From positions 1 through 38,393 of the forward strand of contig CALMPK010000110.1 in assembly GCA_937873575.1 (NCBI GenBank): 38,393 nt of DNA. Direction: 5' to 3'. The position numbers were made by a program, and so were the translations under genes. This DNA comes from an uncultured Hyphomicrobiaceae bacterium (GTDB lineage Bacteria; Pseudomonadota; Alphaproteobacteria; Rhizobiales; Hyphomicrobiaceae). Each line of letters opens with the position of its first letter. The stretch's first letter is position 1. Below, piece by piece: positions 8,762 through 17,848 of this stretch. The notes beneath the pieces are model-generated. The model was not told the DNA's origin, searched no databases, and saw nothing but the letters and a program-made list of their open reading frames with translations.

Positions 8762-9349
8762 GACGCAATACTCGAACTACATGGGTGCCCGGCGCGAGGC
8801 TGCACCGGTCCGCGTTGATCGTTCGCATCGTCGCTTGCACGCTCGTCGGGATCGTCTCGGCGTGCCACCGCTCTGCGGTCCGCCACAACGCGCCTGACGA
8901 TCGAATGCCGATCGGATGCCCTGATCGGGCCGGCGCAAAGGGGCATGTGAGGAAGGATTTGGCCACGCCCCCCGACGCCGGCCCATGAAGCGATTAACCC
9001 CCGAAATCGCGTTGAAATTTTGTCAGATCGTATGAAGCCGTGCCGAATTCGGCAAAATGCCGTCGCACTTTTGGCGGGAAGAGAAGTGCGCTGCGGTTCT
9101 GAGCAAGCCAATACCAGCACGCACCGGGCCTGATCGCGCTGCGAGAGCTCGATGGCGGCAATCACGATGGCTCTTGCGGGAAACCAAGAGCGGCGGGAGG
9201 GGGTGCTATTTGCGGGGCTCAACGGCACTCCGCCATTTCACGCCGCGCGCACAGCGCTTTGCCACGAGCAAGTTGCACACCGGCGGTTTAGGCCGTCGCG
9301 ATCCCCAAAGCCGGTAGCCGATCTACTTGGCCGGTCTATTTACCCGAAA
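8762..9349. other. Intergenic region without recognisable gene
   Basis: Open frames on both strands are short and compositionally unlike proteins. The part at 8985-9060 is AT-richer (gcgattaacc, ttgaaattttg) than its surroundings, as promoter regions often are. A small palindrome gccgaattcggc lies near 9042-9053. I see no RNA gene. Confidence 0.3.
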
Positions 9350-9790
9350 CTAATGGCGCGTCGGCTTGGCGAAGGCGGAAGTGTCGAAGTGTCCCGAACG
9401 CAGGTCGAACTCGATCTGCTGGCTGTCACGACCGCTCTCGGCGAGCAGATGGACGTGCACCTCGTTGGCACCCAGCAAGGCACCCTGATGGCGCACTTCC
9501 GCGAGATTGAGCGACGGCGAGGCCGTGGCGAGCCGATTGATGGCGAGCACCGTGCGGCGCCCATCATGTTCGCGGCGAACCAGGATGTAGTTGCCACTGC
9601 TCAGAGCGGGGCAATCGAGTAGCGTGTAAATGGTGTGGACATAGCGCACGCCGGACGCCCCCCGCCAGAACAGGAAGCGCTGCATCAGATCCGGTTGCGG
9701 CTCGATCGTCGGCTGCTGGTTCATACGGCGCATCGATCTCTTGGACTTGTGCTCAAAGGCCTCGGCAAAACTGATGACACGCGCACTCAT
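9350..9790 (-). CDS. Conserved hypothetical protein
   Basis: The start at 9790 has a good ribosome site (GAGGGG eight bases upstream) and gives 146 aa beginning MSARVISFAEAF. The core reads MQRFLFWRGASGVRYVHTIY, then SLLD-like TLLDCPALSSGNYILVRRE and GRRTVLAINRL, with EVHVHLLA near the end. It looks like a compact soluble beta-rich protein of alphaproteobacterial type. I do not recognise a named family. No signal peptide or membrane segment is present. It lies 339 bp downstream of nrdJ on the same strand. Confidence 0.7.
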   Translation of the reverse strand: MSARVISFAEAFEHKSKRSMRRMNQQPTIEPQPDLMQRFLFWRGASGVRYVHTIYTLLDCPALSSGNYILVRREHDGRRTVLAINRLATASPSLNLAEVRHQGALLGANEVHVHLLAESGRDSQQIEFDLRSGHFDTSAFAKPTRH

Positions 9791-10129
9791 GCAACATCCC
9801 CTCGTCACATCCCGTGACGCCGAACCGAACTCCTCGACAGCCTGGAGCGTGCCGAAAACTTCTAGCTGAAATATGGCTCCGAGACGGAGAACTGGAGGCA
9901 TGGACAACGCCAGGTTAAAACGCGCGCCATCCAACTCCCGTTATCCCGAGCGAGCCCTTAACGAAGGGTTGCCCGGAGTGCTTTTCGATCCGAGCGCACG
10001 CCGTCTGTTGCGCTTCTGCATCGAGGTGCGGCGAGCACCCGCCGCACGCGAACGGACTGCCGTTCCGCGTGCGAGCGTGGCGCAAGCATCAAGGATCATC
10101 GCGCTCGCATCGGCGATGGCGCGCTCGCA
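9791..10129. other. Intergenic region between nrdJ and the downstream hypothetical gene
   Basis: No coding frame is supported. The only clear structure is the inverted repeat at 10043-10073, described separately. The rest is leader sequence for the minus-strand gene at 9350-9790. Confidence 0.35.
10043..10073 (-). terminator. Candidate hairpin 3' of nrdJ
   Basis: cgcacgcgaacgg (10043-10055) pairs with ccgttccgcgtgcg (10060-10073) with one bulged base and a 4-nt loop. It lies 57 nt past the nrdJ stop codon. No U-run follows, so Rho-independent action is uncertain. Confidence 0.45.
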
Positions 10130-12748
10130 TCAATCGCACTTGGAGAACCCGCAGTCGCGGCAGATCGAGCACCCCTCCTGGCGTTCGAGCCGCGCCGAAG
10201 AGCATCGGGGGCAGAAGTGCGCGGGTGGCGGCCGTCGAGTTGCATCGCCAATACTGTCTTTCTCACCGGACCGGTGCTGCCCGGTTCCGCCTCCCTTCCC
10301 CTTCGCTCCAGTGCTGGAATTGATCCTGGTGCTGGTGCTGGTGCTGGCGCTGGCGCTTGAACTCGCACCACCCGTCAGCACGCTGGCCGCGGCACGCACC
10401 GCTCCAGCCTCCGCTTCGCGCCCCGCGACGACCTCGACCGAAACCGGGCCCATGTCCGCACCGCTTCCCATCTCCGGCGTATTGAACCCGATCTCGACCA
10501 GATGGCGCTGAATGACATCGCCGATCGCCGCGAGCAGGCTCGGAACGTAACGGCCCTCCAGCCACTGCCCACCCTGCGGATCGAACACGGCCTTGAGTTC
10601 TTCTGCGACGAACGAGACATCGCCACCACGCCGGAACACCGCGCTGATCATCCGCGTCAGTGCCACCGTCCACGCATAGTGGTCGAGATTGCGCGTGTTG
10701 ATGAAGATTTCGAACGGACGCCGCCGCCCGCCGCGCTCGATGTCGTTGATGGTGACGTAGATCGCGTGATCGCTCGATGGCCAGCGCAGCTTGTATGTAA
10801 AGCCCTGGAGCACCGCGTCACGCTCCAGCGGGTGCGAGATGTAGACCACCTCGCGCTGACCGTGAGGCACCAGCGCACGCGGCACATCCCGCGCAACCCC
10901 GCGCGCCGACGCGGCGACAACGTTCTCGCCCACCCCGGCAGCGGCCTTGCCCGTGAAGGGCGGTTCCGCAACCGCGGGAGCCGAGGCAGCGTGCGACGGC
11001 CCAACGGCCGCGTCGGTCGGCAGCGCCCCACCGGCGCCAGCCTCCAGCACAGCGCCGGTGACCGCGTTCGGCCGATAGGTCGTGCAACCCTTGAGACCGA
11101 GTGCGTCTGCCTCGAGGTAGATCGCCTCGAACTCCTCGAACGAGCAGTCCGCGGGTACGTTGATCGTCTTCGAAATGGAACTGTCCACGTGGGGCTGGAG
11201 CGCGGCCTGCATGGCGAGATGCGCCGACGGCGCCAGTTCACGCGCGGTCACGAACGCCGGGGGCAGCGGCGCATCCTCGCCGAACCTGCGGCGGAACTCG
11301 GCAAAAGCATGATCCTCGACGGTCTCCTGGCGCCGCGCTGCCGTCTTGTCGAGCACGTTGCGCCGATAGCGGTAGTCGAAGATCGGCTCGATACCGCTCG
11401 AAACGTTGCCGGCGAGTAGCGAGATGGTCCCCGTCGGGGCAACCGACGTGAGGCAGCCGTTGCGGATGCCATGACGTGCAATTTCGGCCCTGGTCGTCTC
11501 ACTGAGGCGCAAGACAAAGGGCGCCGCCAGGAAAGCATCACGATCATAAAGAGGAAACGCCCCTTTCTCGGCGGCAAGTCCGGCGCTGGCTCGGTAGGCG
11601 CTCTCGGCGATCACCTCCATCCAGCGCCCTGCCATATGCCGCGCCTCCGCACTGTCGTAACGCAATCCCACGAAGGCGAGAGCATCGGCGAGGCCCGTGA
11701 CCCCGAGCCCGATCCGCCGCTTCGAGAACGCCTCCTGCCGCTGGCGAGGAAGCGGATAACGCGAGACGTCGATGATGTTGTCGAGCAGGCGTACGGCGAT
11801 GCCCACACGCTCCTCCAACCGCGCAAGATCGATATGCGCGTCGGCCTCGAATGGCTTCTCCACCAATGCTGCAACGTTGATCGAGCCGAGAAGGCACGCA
11901 CCGAACGGCGGCAGCGGTTGCTCACCACATGGATTTGTCGCGCTGATCGTCTCGCAATAACGCAGGTTGTTGGCGCCATTCACGCGGTCGATAAAGATGA
12001 CGCCCGGCTCGGCATACTCATAGGTCGCGCTCATGATCCGCCGCCATAAGGCGCGCGCCGAAATCGTGCGGTGAACCTTGCCGCCGAACACCAGCGGCCA
12101 CTCCGCGTCGCTTCTAACCGCGTCGATGAAAGCATCGGAAACCAGCACCGACAGATTGAAATTCCGGAGTTGGCCCGCCTCGCGCTTGGCATCCACGAAC
12201 ATTTCGATGTCGGGATGGTCCGCGCGCATGGTGGCCATCATCGCCCCGCGCCGCGCGCCCGCCGACATGATGGTGCGGCACATCGCGTCCCAGACATGCA
12301 TGAAGCTCACCGGGCCGGAGGCATCGGCACCGATGCTGCGCACTGGAGCACCGGCTGGCCTCAACGTCGAGAAATCCATGCCGACGCCGCCGCCGGCCTG
12401 CATGGTGAGCGCCGCCTGTTTCACGCCATCGAAGATCGACCCGAGATCGTCCTCGATCGTTCCCATGACGAAGCAGTTGAAGAGCGTGACGGCGCGCGCG
12501 GTTCCAGCCCCCGCGAGAATGCGCCCAGCCGGGATAAAGCCAAGGTCCGACATCGCGCCATGAAACGTGCTCGCCCAACGCTCCCGCGCACGCTTGCCGC
12601 CCTTTTCGGCACCCGCCGCAGCCCGAGCGACGCGCATCAGCGTGTCGTCGAGCGTCTCCTCCGCCGAACCGTCAGGTCGAACGAAACGATACTTGCTCCG
12701 CCAGATTTCCTCGGCGATGGCGGCCTTGAAAGGCGAGTGAGAGGGCAT
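10130..12748 (-). CDS. nrdJ: Adenosylcobalamin-dependent (class II) ribonucleoside-diphosphate reductase
   Basis: The enzyme makes deoxyribonucleotides with a radical derived from coenzyme B12, with or without oxygen. The 872-aa frame starts at ATG 12748 with GAGG upstream. Key sites are Cys92 (LFNCFVMG), the glycine loop QAGGGVGMDFSTLRP, and NPCGEQPLPPFGACLLGSIN with Cys274. A PTGTISLLAGNVSSG-like segment follows. A C-terminal domain near 640-760 (HPLERDAVLQGFTYKLRWPS and RNLDHYAWTVALTRM) is of the TSCPD type. The end is a zinc-ribbon-like tail (FCPRCSS and CSICRDCGFSKCD) that would recycle the active-site disulfide. A Ser/Ala/Thr linker is encoded by hexanucleotide repeats. A LexA-type box lies by its promoter. 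Confidence 0.95.
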   Translation of the reverse strand: MPSHSPFKAAIAEEIWRSKYRFVRPDGSAEETLDDTLMRVARAAAGAEKGGKRARERWASTFHGAMSDLGFIPAGRILAGAGTARAVTLFNCFVMGTIEDDLGSIFDGVKQAALTMQAGGGVGMDFSTLRPAGAPVRSIGADASGPVSFMHVWDAMCRTIMSAGARRGAMMATMRADHPDIEMFVDAKREAGQLRNFNLSVLVSDAFIDAVRSDAEWPLVFGGKVHRTISARALWRRIMSATYEYAEPGVIFIDRVNGANNLRYCETISATNPCGEQPLPPFGACLLGSINVAALVEKPFEADAHIDLARLEERVGIAVRLLDNIIDVSRYPLPRQRQEAFSKRRIGLGVTGLADALAFVGLRYDSAEARHMAGRWMEVIAESAYRASAGLAAEKGAFPLYDRDAFLAAPFVLRLSETTRAEIARHGIRNGCLTSVAPTGTISLLAGNVSSGIEPIFDYRYRRNVLDKTAARRQETVEDHAFAEFRRRFGEDAPLPPAFVTARELAPSAHLAMQAALQPHVDSSISKTINVPADCSFEEFEAIYLEADALGLKGCTTYRPNAVTGAVLEAGAGGALPTDAAVGPSHAASAPAVAEPPFTGKAAAGVGENVVAASARGVARDVPRALVPHGQREVVYISHPLERDAVLQGFTYKLRWPSSDHAIYVTINDIERGGRRRPFEIFINTRNLDHYAWTVALTRMISAVFRRGGDVSFVAEELKAVFDPQGGQWLEGRYVPSLLAAIGDVIQRHLVEIGFNTPEMGSGADMGPVSVEVVAGREAEAGAVRAAASVLTGGASSSASASTSTSTRINSSTGAKGKGGGTGQHRSGEKDSIGDATRRPPPAHFCPRCSSARLERQEGCSICRDCGFSKCD
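10326..10355 (-). repeat. Hexanucleotide tandem repeat in the nrdJ linker
   Basis: Three copies of ctggtg followed by two of ctggcg on the plus strand. They encode alternating Ser-Thr and Ser-Ala dipeptides in the flexible linker before the Cys-rich tail. Slippage here would change linker length without shifting the frame. Confidence 0.85.
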
Positions 12749-12776
12749 GGCTGCATCCTCGGCGGACGATCACCAC

Positions 12777-12804
12777 AACGTAGCAGCGCCTCCGCAAAAG
12801 TCAA
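12777..12804 (-). promoter_or_regulatory. Putative promoter of nrdJ
   Basis: On the minus strand, TTGACT (12804-12799) and TACGTT (12782-12777) are separated by 16 bases. They lie about 30 bases before the nrdJ start. Both hexamers are near the housekeeping consensus of alphaproteobacteria. Confidence 0.6.
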
Positions 12805-12809
12805 CAATT

Positions 12810-12824
12810 GTTCTTCTCTTGTTC
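12810..12824. promoter_or_regulatory. LexA-type operator upstream of nrdJ
   Basis: GTTC at 12810-12813 and GTTC at 12821-12824 are separated by exactly seven bases, the alphaproteobacterial LexA box GTTC-N7-GTTC. It ends six bases from the proposed -35 element of nrdJ, so a bound repressor could block polymerase. One such match per window of this size can occur by chance, but the position is telling. Confidence 0.5.
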
Positions 12825-12852
12825 TTTTTTTGTTTTCGTGCCATTTTGCTCG

Positions 12853-13593
12853 TTAGGATGTTTGCGCTCCAAGCGCGGAGTTTGCGGAATGTGCCTCGTT
12901 CACAAGCCTATCGGTGGCTGTTTCGATGCGGGCCTTCAAGGCCTCACGGAATGCGGCGCGCGGCAGCCCAGGCGGAATGGCAGGAAGAAACTCGACAACG
13001 ATAGTCCCCGGCACGCGCATCCAACGCCGACGCGGCCAGAACAATCCGGAGTTGAGCGCCAGCGGCACACACGGCAGGGCGAGGGCCTCGTAGATCGCGA
13101 CGACGCCCGGCTTGTAGTCCGGCGGTGCTCCCGGAGCGCGGCGGGTGCCCTCCGGGAATATGACGACTTCGCGGCCGCTCGCAGCCCGGTCTTTTGCGTC
13201 CCGGATCAAACGCTTGAGGGCCGAGGGCCCGCGTTCGCGCTGGACGAAGATGTGGCGGAACTTGTGGCTGAACCAGCCATAGAGCGGGATCCACCCGAGT
13301 TCCGCTTTCATGACCCTGGCAGGATCGCGCAACAGCCCGATCAGCGCGAACGTGTCCCAGGCCGACTGGTGCTTGGCGGCGACGAGAACCGCCCCCTCCG
13401 GAAGATGTTCGCGGCCGCGGACCTCGAGCCGCGTGCCGACGATGACCTCGAGCCACCAGAGCGAGGCGTGCGCGTGCGCCTTGAGCCCCAACATTGCCCA
13501 ACGCCGCGGGCCAAGGAGCAGCGGCGAGCCGAGCACGAGGAACGCGGCAGTGTTGAGATAGAAGACGACGGCGAAGGCGATGGAGCGCAGCAT
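12853..13593 (-). CDS. plsC: 1-acyl-sn-glycerol-3-phosphate acyltransferase
   Basis: The protein transfers an acyl chain to lysophosphatidic acid, giving phosphatidic acid for membrane lipids. ATG at 13593 gives 246 aa starting with a membrane-anchoring segment (LRSIAFAVVFYLNTAAFLVL). A GTG at 13656 would add 21 polar residues. The acyltransferase HX4D motif is HQSAWD (His75, Asp80), and the substrate-binding motif is FPEGTRR (about 146-152). A second hydrophobic stretch with VPLALNSG is typical of the family. It lies downstream of ftsE-ftsX-ydcF on the same strand, an order I know from Hyphomicrobiales. The gene symbol follows the family; the genome may hold other plsC paralogues. Confidence 0.9.
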   Translation of the reverse strand: MLRSIAFAVVFYLNTAAFLVLGSPLLLGPRRWAMLGLKAHAHASLWWLEVIVGTRLEVRGREHLPEGAVLVAAKHQSAWDTFALIGLLRDPARVMKAELGWIPLYGWFSHKFRHIFVQRERGPSALKRLIRDAKDRAASGREVVIFPEGTRRAPGAPPDYKPGVVAIYEALALPCVPLALNSGLFWPRRRWMRVPGTIVVEFLPAIPPGLPRAAFREALKARIETATDRLVNEAHSANSALGAQTS

Positions 13594-13812
13594 GCGGAGG
13601 ACTTCGGTCTGAGGCAGGGACGGATCGTTCCGGCCCTGGCTGTGATTTTGGGGCACCCCTTTGGGCCGGCAGGCTCCGACACTAGAGCGCGATCGACCTT
13701 GATGGAATCGTTCTTGCGATCCTTCAATGCCGCCAAGGGTACTCTAATCCGCGAGCTTACGGTGCTTTCGCGCCTGACGCGGCCTCAAGCCGCCGACTTC
13801 GCACCCGAGGGG

Positions 13813-14472
13813 CTACTTCGCCAACTTGGCACTCGAAGGTTCACCACTGGGGGCGGACGCGAGCAACGACGACTGAAAGCCGTGCAGTGCCCGCGTCGCA
13901 GTCAAGCGCACCGCCGCAGGCAGGAATTTCAGGTACTCCGACAACAGCAGGCGGGCAGTCCCCGGATGCAGCCACCAGGCGTCGACGGGGAACGACCTCG
14001 GCACGACCGCGTGGGGCTCCAGGCGAACGTCGGGCATGACACGCGAGAACTCTGCGAGACTGCGCGGCATATGGTAGTTGGACGTTACGAGAAAGAGGCT
14101 CTTGAAGCCGTGGTGGCGGAGCCAGACGCCGGTCTCCGTCGCGTTACCGATGGTATCGAGCGCCTTGGTATCGATATCGACGCAGCAGTCGAGCATAGCG
14201 GGCGGAAGCCCCGTGATACGAGCGATATCACCGTTCGAGACGCGCGGATTGACGCCGCTGATCAGAAGGCGGCGGCCACGGCCGGATTCGAGCAGGCGCG
14301 CGCCCTCGGCGATGCGGAAGTCCGCCCCGGTCAGCACGACGATGGCATCGGCGTCGCCCGCCCCGCGGATCGGCTCGCGCATGACATAGCCGGCGAACAG
14401 AACGAACCCGAGCGCGATCACGGCCAGCACAGCGCCGGCCAGTCCGATCACCGCTCGAAGGGGGCGCCTCAT
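13813..14472 (-). CDS. YdcF/SanA-family (DUF218) membrane protein
   Basis: The protein has 219 aa from ATG 14472. The N-terminus has one membrane helix (about residues 6-30, RAVIGLAGAVLAVIALGFVL), which would put the catalytic-like domain in the periplasm. The DUF218 fold is seen in DADAIVVLTGADFRIAEGAR, the ISGVNP loop, and LFLVTSNYHMPRSLAEF. Members (YdcF, SanA, ElyC) are tied to envelope integrity and lipid carrier metabolism; the exact reaction is not settled. It sits between ftsX and plsC, which supports a cell-envelope role. The last residues (SAPSGEPSSAKLAK) are a disordered tail. Confidence 0.85.
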   Translation of the reverse strand: MRRPLRAVIGLAGAVLAVIALGFVLFAGYVMREPIRGAGDADAIVVLTGADFRIAEGARLLESGRGRRLLISGVNPRVSNGDIARITGLPPAMLDCCVDIDTKALDTIGNATETGVWLRHHGFKSLFLVTSNYHMPRSLAEFSRVMPDVRLEPHAVVPRSFPVDAWWLHPGTARLLLSEYLKFLPAAVRLTATRALHGFQSSLLASAPSGEPSSAKLAK

Positions 14473-15046
14473 GGGCTGTCTCTTGATTCTCCTACAGGTG
14501 TTCAGTTTTGCAGACGCAGCGACGTAAGCAACCCGCCTCGCCGCAAATTCGGCCCCCTCGGCGGCGGATCGAGGTCGAGCCGGCTCGCCGAAGACTTCGA
14601 GGAGAGGACCCGACGGGGCCGCCAGTGCGGAATCTCTCGTGTTATACCCGATCGGCCCTTTGCATGCGCCCTGCCCCGCCGCAGGCAGGAATCTCCCGGA
14701 GGCCCTGTGCGCTTCGAGCGGACGAGGCGTCCGGCGACCTTCGAACCCATAGTGCTACCGCACTTTGATGGAAGTAGGATCAACCGATCCGGATCGTCGT
14801 GAAGGGGGCGTTATTCGGAAGGCAAAAGCGCGCCGCGCGCAACCCGGATGGATTCCACGGTCCATCCACCTCAGCCCATTGCCGCCTGATGGCGCTCCTC
14901 CCGACGGCACCAACACGAGTTCACGCGCGGCCGCCGCGACGAGCGTGCACGGGCGGGCAGATGGCGACGCGAGCGCACCTGCCGCGCCGGCCTACACCGC
15001 GGTGCGGCGACCGCAACGGGCCACGGGCCACGGGCCAGGCAGTGCA
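14473..15046. other. Intergenic region between ftsX and ydcF
   Basis: No coding frame here is convincing on either strand. The one visible repeat is a short tandem array of cgggcca near 15018-15040, just after the ftsX stop. I see no clear terminator. The distance (574 bp) argues against simple co-transcription of ftsX and ydcF without an internal promoter. Confidence 0.35.
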
Positions 15047-16138
15047 TCAGGCGCGATTATTGAGGATGCGATAAACGCCCAGTCGCGATGTCAGCATACA
15101 CAAGGACGAGATCACGACGACCACGATCATCAGCAGCACATAGCCCGCCGCGTCGAGTGTCCCCGAGCCGATCATGCGATGCATCTCGGCGAGCGTAACC
15201 TGTCCGCCGCCCAGCAACTGCATGATCCACGGCATCGAGAAGAAGACGAGCATGGCGAATAGCGCGCCGACCAGCCCCGCGCGGATACCGAGTCGCAGGA
15301 AATGCTTCTCGAACTCGCGGGCGATGAACCTGTCGGTCGCGCCGACGAAGTGCAGAACCTCGACGATCTCGCGGTTCGACGCCATCGAACTCTTCGTCGC
15401 CGAGATGATGATGGCCGTGGTTGCTGCGCCAACGAGAATGAGGATCGCCAGTCCGCCAAGTGCGAAAGAACGGGTGACGGTGCGGATCTGCTGCTGCCAT
15501 TGACGGTGGTCGTCGAGCGTGACGCCAGCGTGCGCGGCGGCCAAGCGCTTGCGCACCTCGGCGAGATCGGGCGGTGCGGCGCGATCGACCTCCACGGCGA
15601 TGATGCGCGGCACGGGGAGCGCCTTCCAGGCATCCGAGGTGCCGAGCCAGGGCTCGAGCAACGCGCCCGATTCCGCCAGAGACAGCACGTTGACGTTGGC
15701 GACACCGGCCTCGCGCTTCAGCAGCGCCTCCACCGAGGCGATGGTTTTCTCGGTATCCACGCCATCGCGCGGCTCGACCTGCACCGAGACCTCGCTGGCG
15801 ATGTCCTTGAGCCAGGCGTCTGCCGACTGATTCATCATGTACACCGCACCGGCGGTAAGGCAGGCGAGGAAGCACATGATGGCGATGACGAGCGTGAGCG
15901 AGCTGCCCGTGACGGTGCCTGCCGGCACGATCGGCGCATTGCCGTTCACGCTGCCGGCGGCGGCGTCAGCTGTCGCGTGAGTTGCATAGGCAGGACGGGC
16001 CTCCGGCGCTTCGAGCCGTGGAGCGGACGGCTCTGCAAAGGCAGGCCCAGTCACCACGTCGTCGTAGTCGAACGAGGGCGGCGGCGGCACAGGCCGCGAT
16101 CCCGGCCGCATGGGCGGTCTGTTAGACGATGCGGACAT
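15047..16138 (-). CDS. ftsX: Cell-division permease-like protein FtsX
   Basis: FtsX pairs with FtsE at the division site and controls periplasmic peptidoglycan hydrolases. The protein has 363 aa from ATG 16138. It starts with a Pro-rich cytoplasmic segment of about 78 residues (PVPPPPSFDYDDVV), longer than in E. coli. TM1 lies near 80-102 (LTLVIAIMCFLACLTAGAVY), followed by a periplasmic domain of about 110 residues. Three further membrane helices follow (LGGLAILILVGAATTAIII, VGALFAMLVFFSMPWIM, YVLLMIVVVVISSLCML). The four-helix layout is that of FtsX. Its start overlaps the end of ftsE by 17 bp, so the two are translated together. Confidence 0.93.
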   Translation of the reverse strand: MSASSNRPPMRPGSRPVPPPPSFDYDDVVTGPAFAEPSAPRLEAPEARPAYATHATADAAAGSVNGNAPIVPAGTVTGSSLTLVIAIMCFLACLTAGAVYMMNQSADAWLKDIASEVSVQVEPRDGVDTEKTIASVEALLKREAGVANVNVLSLAESGALLEPWLGTSDAWKALPVPRIIAVEVDRAAPPDLAEVRKRLAAAHAGVTLDDHRQWQQQIRTVTRSFALGGLAILILVGAATTAIIISATKSSMASNREIVEVLHFVGATDRFIAREFEKHFLRLGIRAGLVGALFAMLVFFSMPWIMQLLGGGQVTLAEMHRMIGSGTLDAAGYVLLMIVVVVISSLCMLTSRLGVYRILNNRA

Positions 16139-16778
16139 GGCCCTCGTGCAGCTCCAGTCGCGGCGCCTTGAACTGACGCATGAGTTGGTGATCGTGGGTG
16201 GCGATGAGTACGGACGTGCCGAGCCGGTTGAGCTCGACGAACAGCCGCAGCAGACGCCGCGCCATCTGCGGGTCGACGTTGCCGGTCGGCTCGTCCGCCA
16301 GCAGCAGTTCCGGCTTGCCGATCACCGCGCGGGCGATGGCGGCGCGCTGCTTTTCGCCGCCCGAGAGAACCGAGGGGTAGGCGTGCATGCGGTGCCCGAG
16401 GCCGACCCATTGCAGCAGGTCGGTGACATCCTCGCGATAGTCGGACACGCGCCGGCCGACCACGCGCAGCGGCAGGGCGACGTTCTCCCAGGTGGTCAGG
16501 TGATCGAGCAGGCGGAAATCCTGGAACACGATGCCGATGCGGCGGCGCAACTGGGCGCGCTGCTGCGTCGAGATGTGGCTGACATCCTGATTGAAGAGAT
16601 GGATCTGGCCGCGCGTCGGATGGATCGACATGAACAGCAGCCGGAGCAACGACGACTTGCCCGCGCCCGATGGGCCGGTGAGGAAGTGGAACGAGCCCGG
16701 TCGCAGGTGAAAATCGATCTCGGTCAGGATTTCCGGACCGGTATCATACCTCAGCGCTATGTTGTTCAGCCGGATCAA
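16122..16778 (-). CDS. ftsE: Cell-division ATP-binding protein FtsE
   Basis: This ABC-type ATPase drives FtsX. The 218-aa frame begins at TTG 16778 (MIRLNNIALRYDTGPEIL); there is no in-frame ATG nearby, so a rare start is likely. Motifs seen are Walker A GPSGAGKSS (about 36-44), Q-loop FQDFRLLD, signature LSGGEKQR, Walker B LLLADEPTGN and H-loop ATHD. FtsE length is normal. The first membrane-protein partner, ftsX, starts within its last codons. Confidence 0.93.
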   Translation of the reverse strand: MIRLNNIALRYDTGPEILTEIDFHLRPGSFHFLTGPSGAGKSSLLRLLFMSIHPTRGQIHLFNQDVSHISTQQRAQLRRRIGIVFQDFRLLDHLTTWENVALPLRVVGRRVSDYREDVTDLLQWVGLGHRMHAYPSVLSGGEKQRAAIARAVIGKPELLLADEPTGNVDPQMARRLLRLFVELNRLGTSVLIATHDHQLMRQFKAPRLELHEGHVRIV

Positions 16779-17187
16779 TGCTGCTGTCGCATTTCTGCTT
16801 GGAGTTCCAGTTTAGAGCATCATCCGACCGCTCAGAATCGCAGAACGGCGACGAGCGGTCAGATGAAGGGCCCTCGAACACTCTAGGTCTAACACTCTAG
16901 GATCGTGCCTTTTCGTCCGATCACCGGAACTGGTCCCGGCTCCGTCCGATCGGGTAGCGCTCCAGAAGCACCTAAATCGGTGAGTCTTCGGAAGATAGAT
17001 CGGCTAGGAATGTGGCGTCCTCGTGTAAGTCCTGCCTCGCCGTCGCCGCCCCCGCCGAATGGTGGAGCCCGCACGGCGCGGCTTGCGCCCACCGCAACTG
17101 CCTCGATGTCGGAGGCGGCCGTGTTTGGCAAGTGGGCAAACGCAGCAGATTATGGATAATTGGCGCGTGCCTGTTTCTGGAGAGCCG
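16779..17187. other. Divergent intergenic region between ftsE and hpt
   Basis: This 409-bp stretch separates the divergently transcribed ftsE and hpt genes and must hold both promoters. It contains the inverted and direct repeats listed next. I cannot assign a clear -35/-10 pair. Confidence 0.4.
16821..16901. repeat. Inverted repeat plus 11-bp direct repeat upstream of ftsE
   Basis: catccgaccgctc (16821-16833) and gagcggtcagatg (16853-16865) match in inverted orientation at 12 of 13 positions across a 19-nt gap. Beyond it, aacactctagg occurs twice (16877-16887 and 16891-16901), 14 bp apart. The gagcggtcggat sequence also occurs at 1551-1562, in front of the serA 3' end. This suggests a dispersed intergenic repeat family, as is common in Rhizobiales. 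Confidence 0.55.
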
Positions 17188-17760
17188 ATGAAAGAGACCG
17201 TGACCCGACCGACCCCCGCGGCCGCGCCCGCATCCGACAGCGTCGAGGTGATCTACACCCCCGAGGCGATCGCCGCCCGGGTCGACGAACTTGCCAAGGA
17301 GATCGCCGCCGCGCGGCTGGAGCCGCTGCTGGTGATCGCCGTGCTGAAGGGGAGCTTCGTTTTTGCCGCCGATCTGATCCGCGCGCTGAACCGGGCCGGC
17401 CTCGAGCCGGAGGTCGATTTCATCACGCTGTCCAGCTACCGGAAGAACCGCATTTCGCAAGGCAGCGTCGATATTCTGCGTGACGTCGAGATGGACGTCG
17501 CGGGCCGCAACGTTCTGCTGATCGACGACGTGCTCGATTCGGGCCGCACCCTCGCCTTCGCCAAGGACCTGATCTCGGCACGCGGCGCCCGTTCCATCAA
17601 GACCTGCGTGCTGCTGGCCAAGGCGACGCGGCGGGCCGTCAACGTGGAGGCCGACTTCCGCGCCTTCGACTGCCCGGAGACGTTCGTCGTCGGCTACGGT
17701 ATGGATGTCGCCCACCGGTTCCGCGAGTTGCCCTATGTGGGGCGGCTCACGGACGAATAG
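17188..17760 (+). CDS. hpt: Hypoxanthine phosphoribosyltransferase
   Basis: The enzyme salvages hypoxanthine (and guanine) to IMP (GMP) with PRPP. ATG at 17188 follows GGAG and gives 190 aa. The frame is open upstream, but that part is Arg/Pro-rich and unlike protein. The PRPP-binding loop is VLLIDDVLDSGRTL; a flexible-loop motif LSSYRKN and a C-terminal VGYGMD purine-binding segment complete the type I phosphoribosyltransferase fold. It is followed 88 bp later by the receiver gene cpdR on the same strand. Confidence 0.93.
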   Translation: MKETVTRPTPAAAPASDSVEVIYTPEAIAARVDELAKEIAAARLEPLLVIAVLKGSFVFAADLIRALNRAGLEPEVDFITLSSYRKNRISQGSVDILRDVEMDVAGRNVLLIDDVLDSGRTLAFAKDLISARGARSIKTCVLLAKATRRAVNVEADFRAFDCPETFVVGYGMDVAHRFRELPYVGRLTDE

Positions 17761-17848
17761 CACGAGACCTGCGCGCCGGGCGGCACCCGGCGCGCATGGC
17801 AAGCGAGCACCGTTCCCGAGCCCGACACACAAGCCCCGTGAGTGCGAG

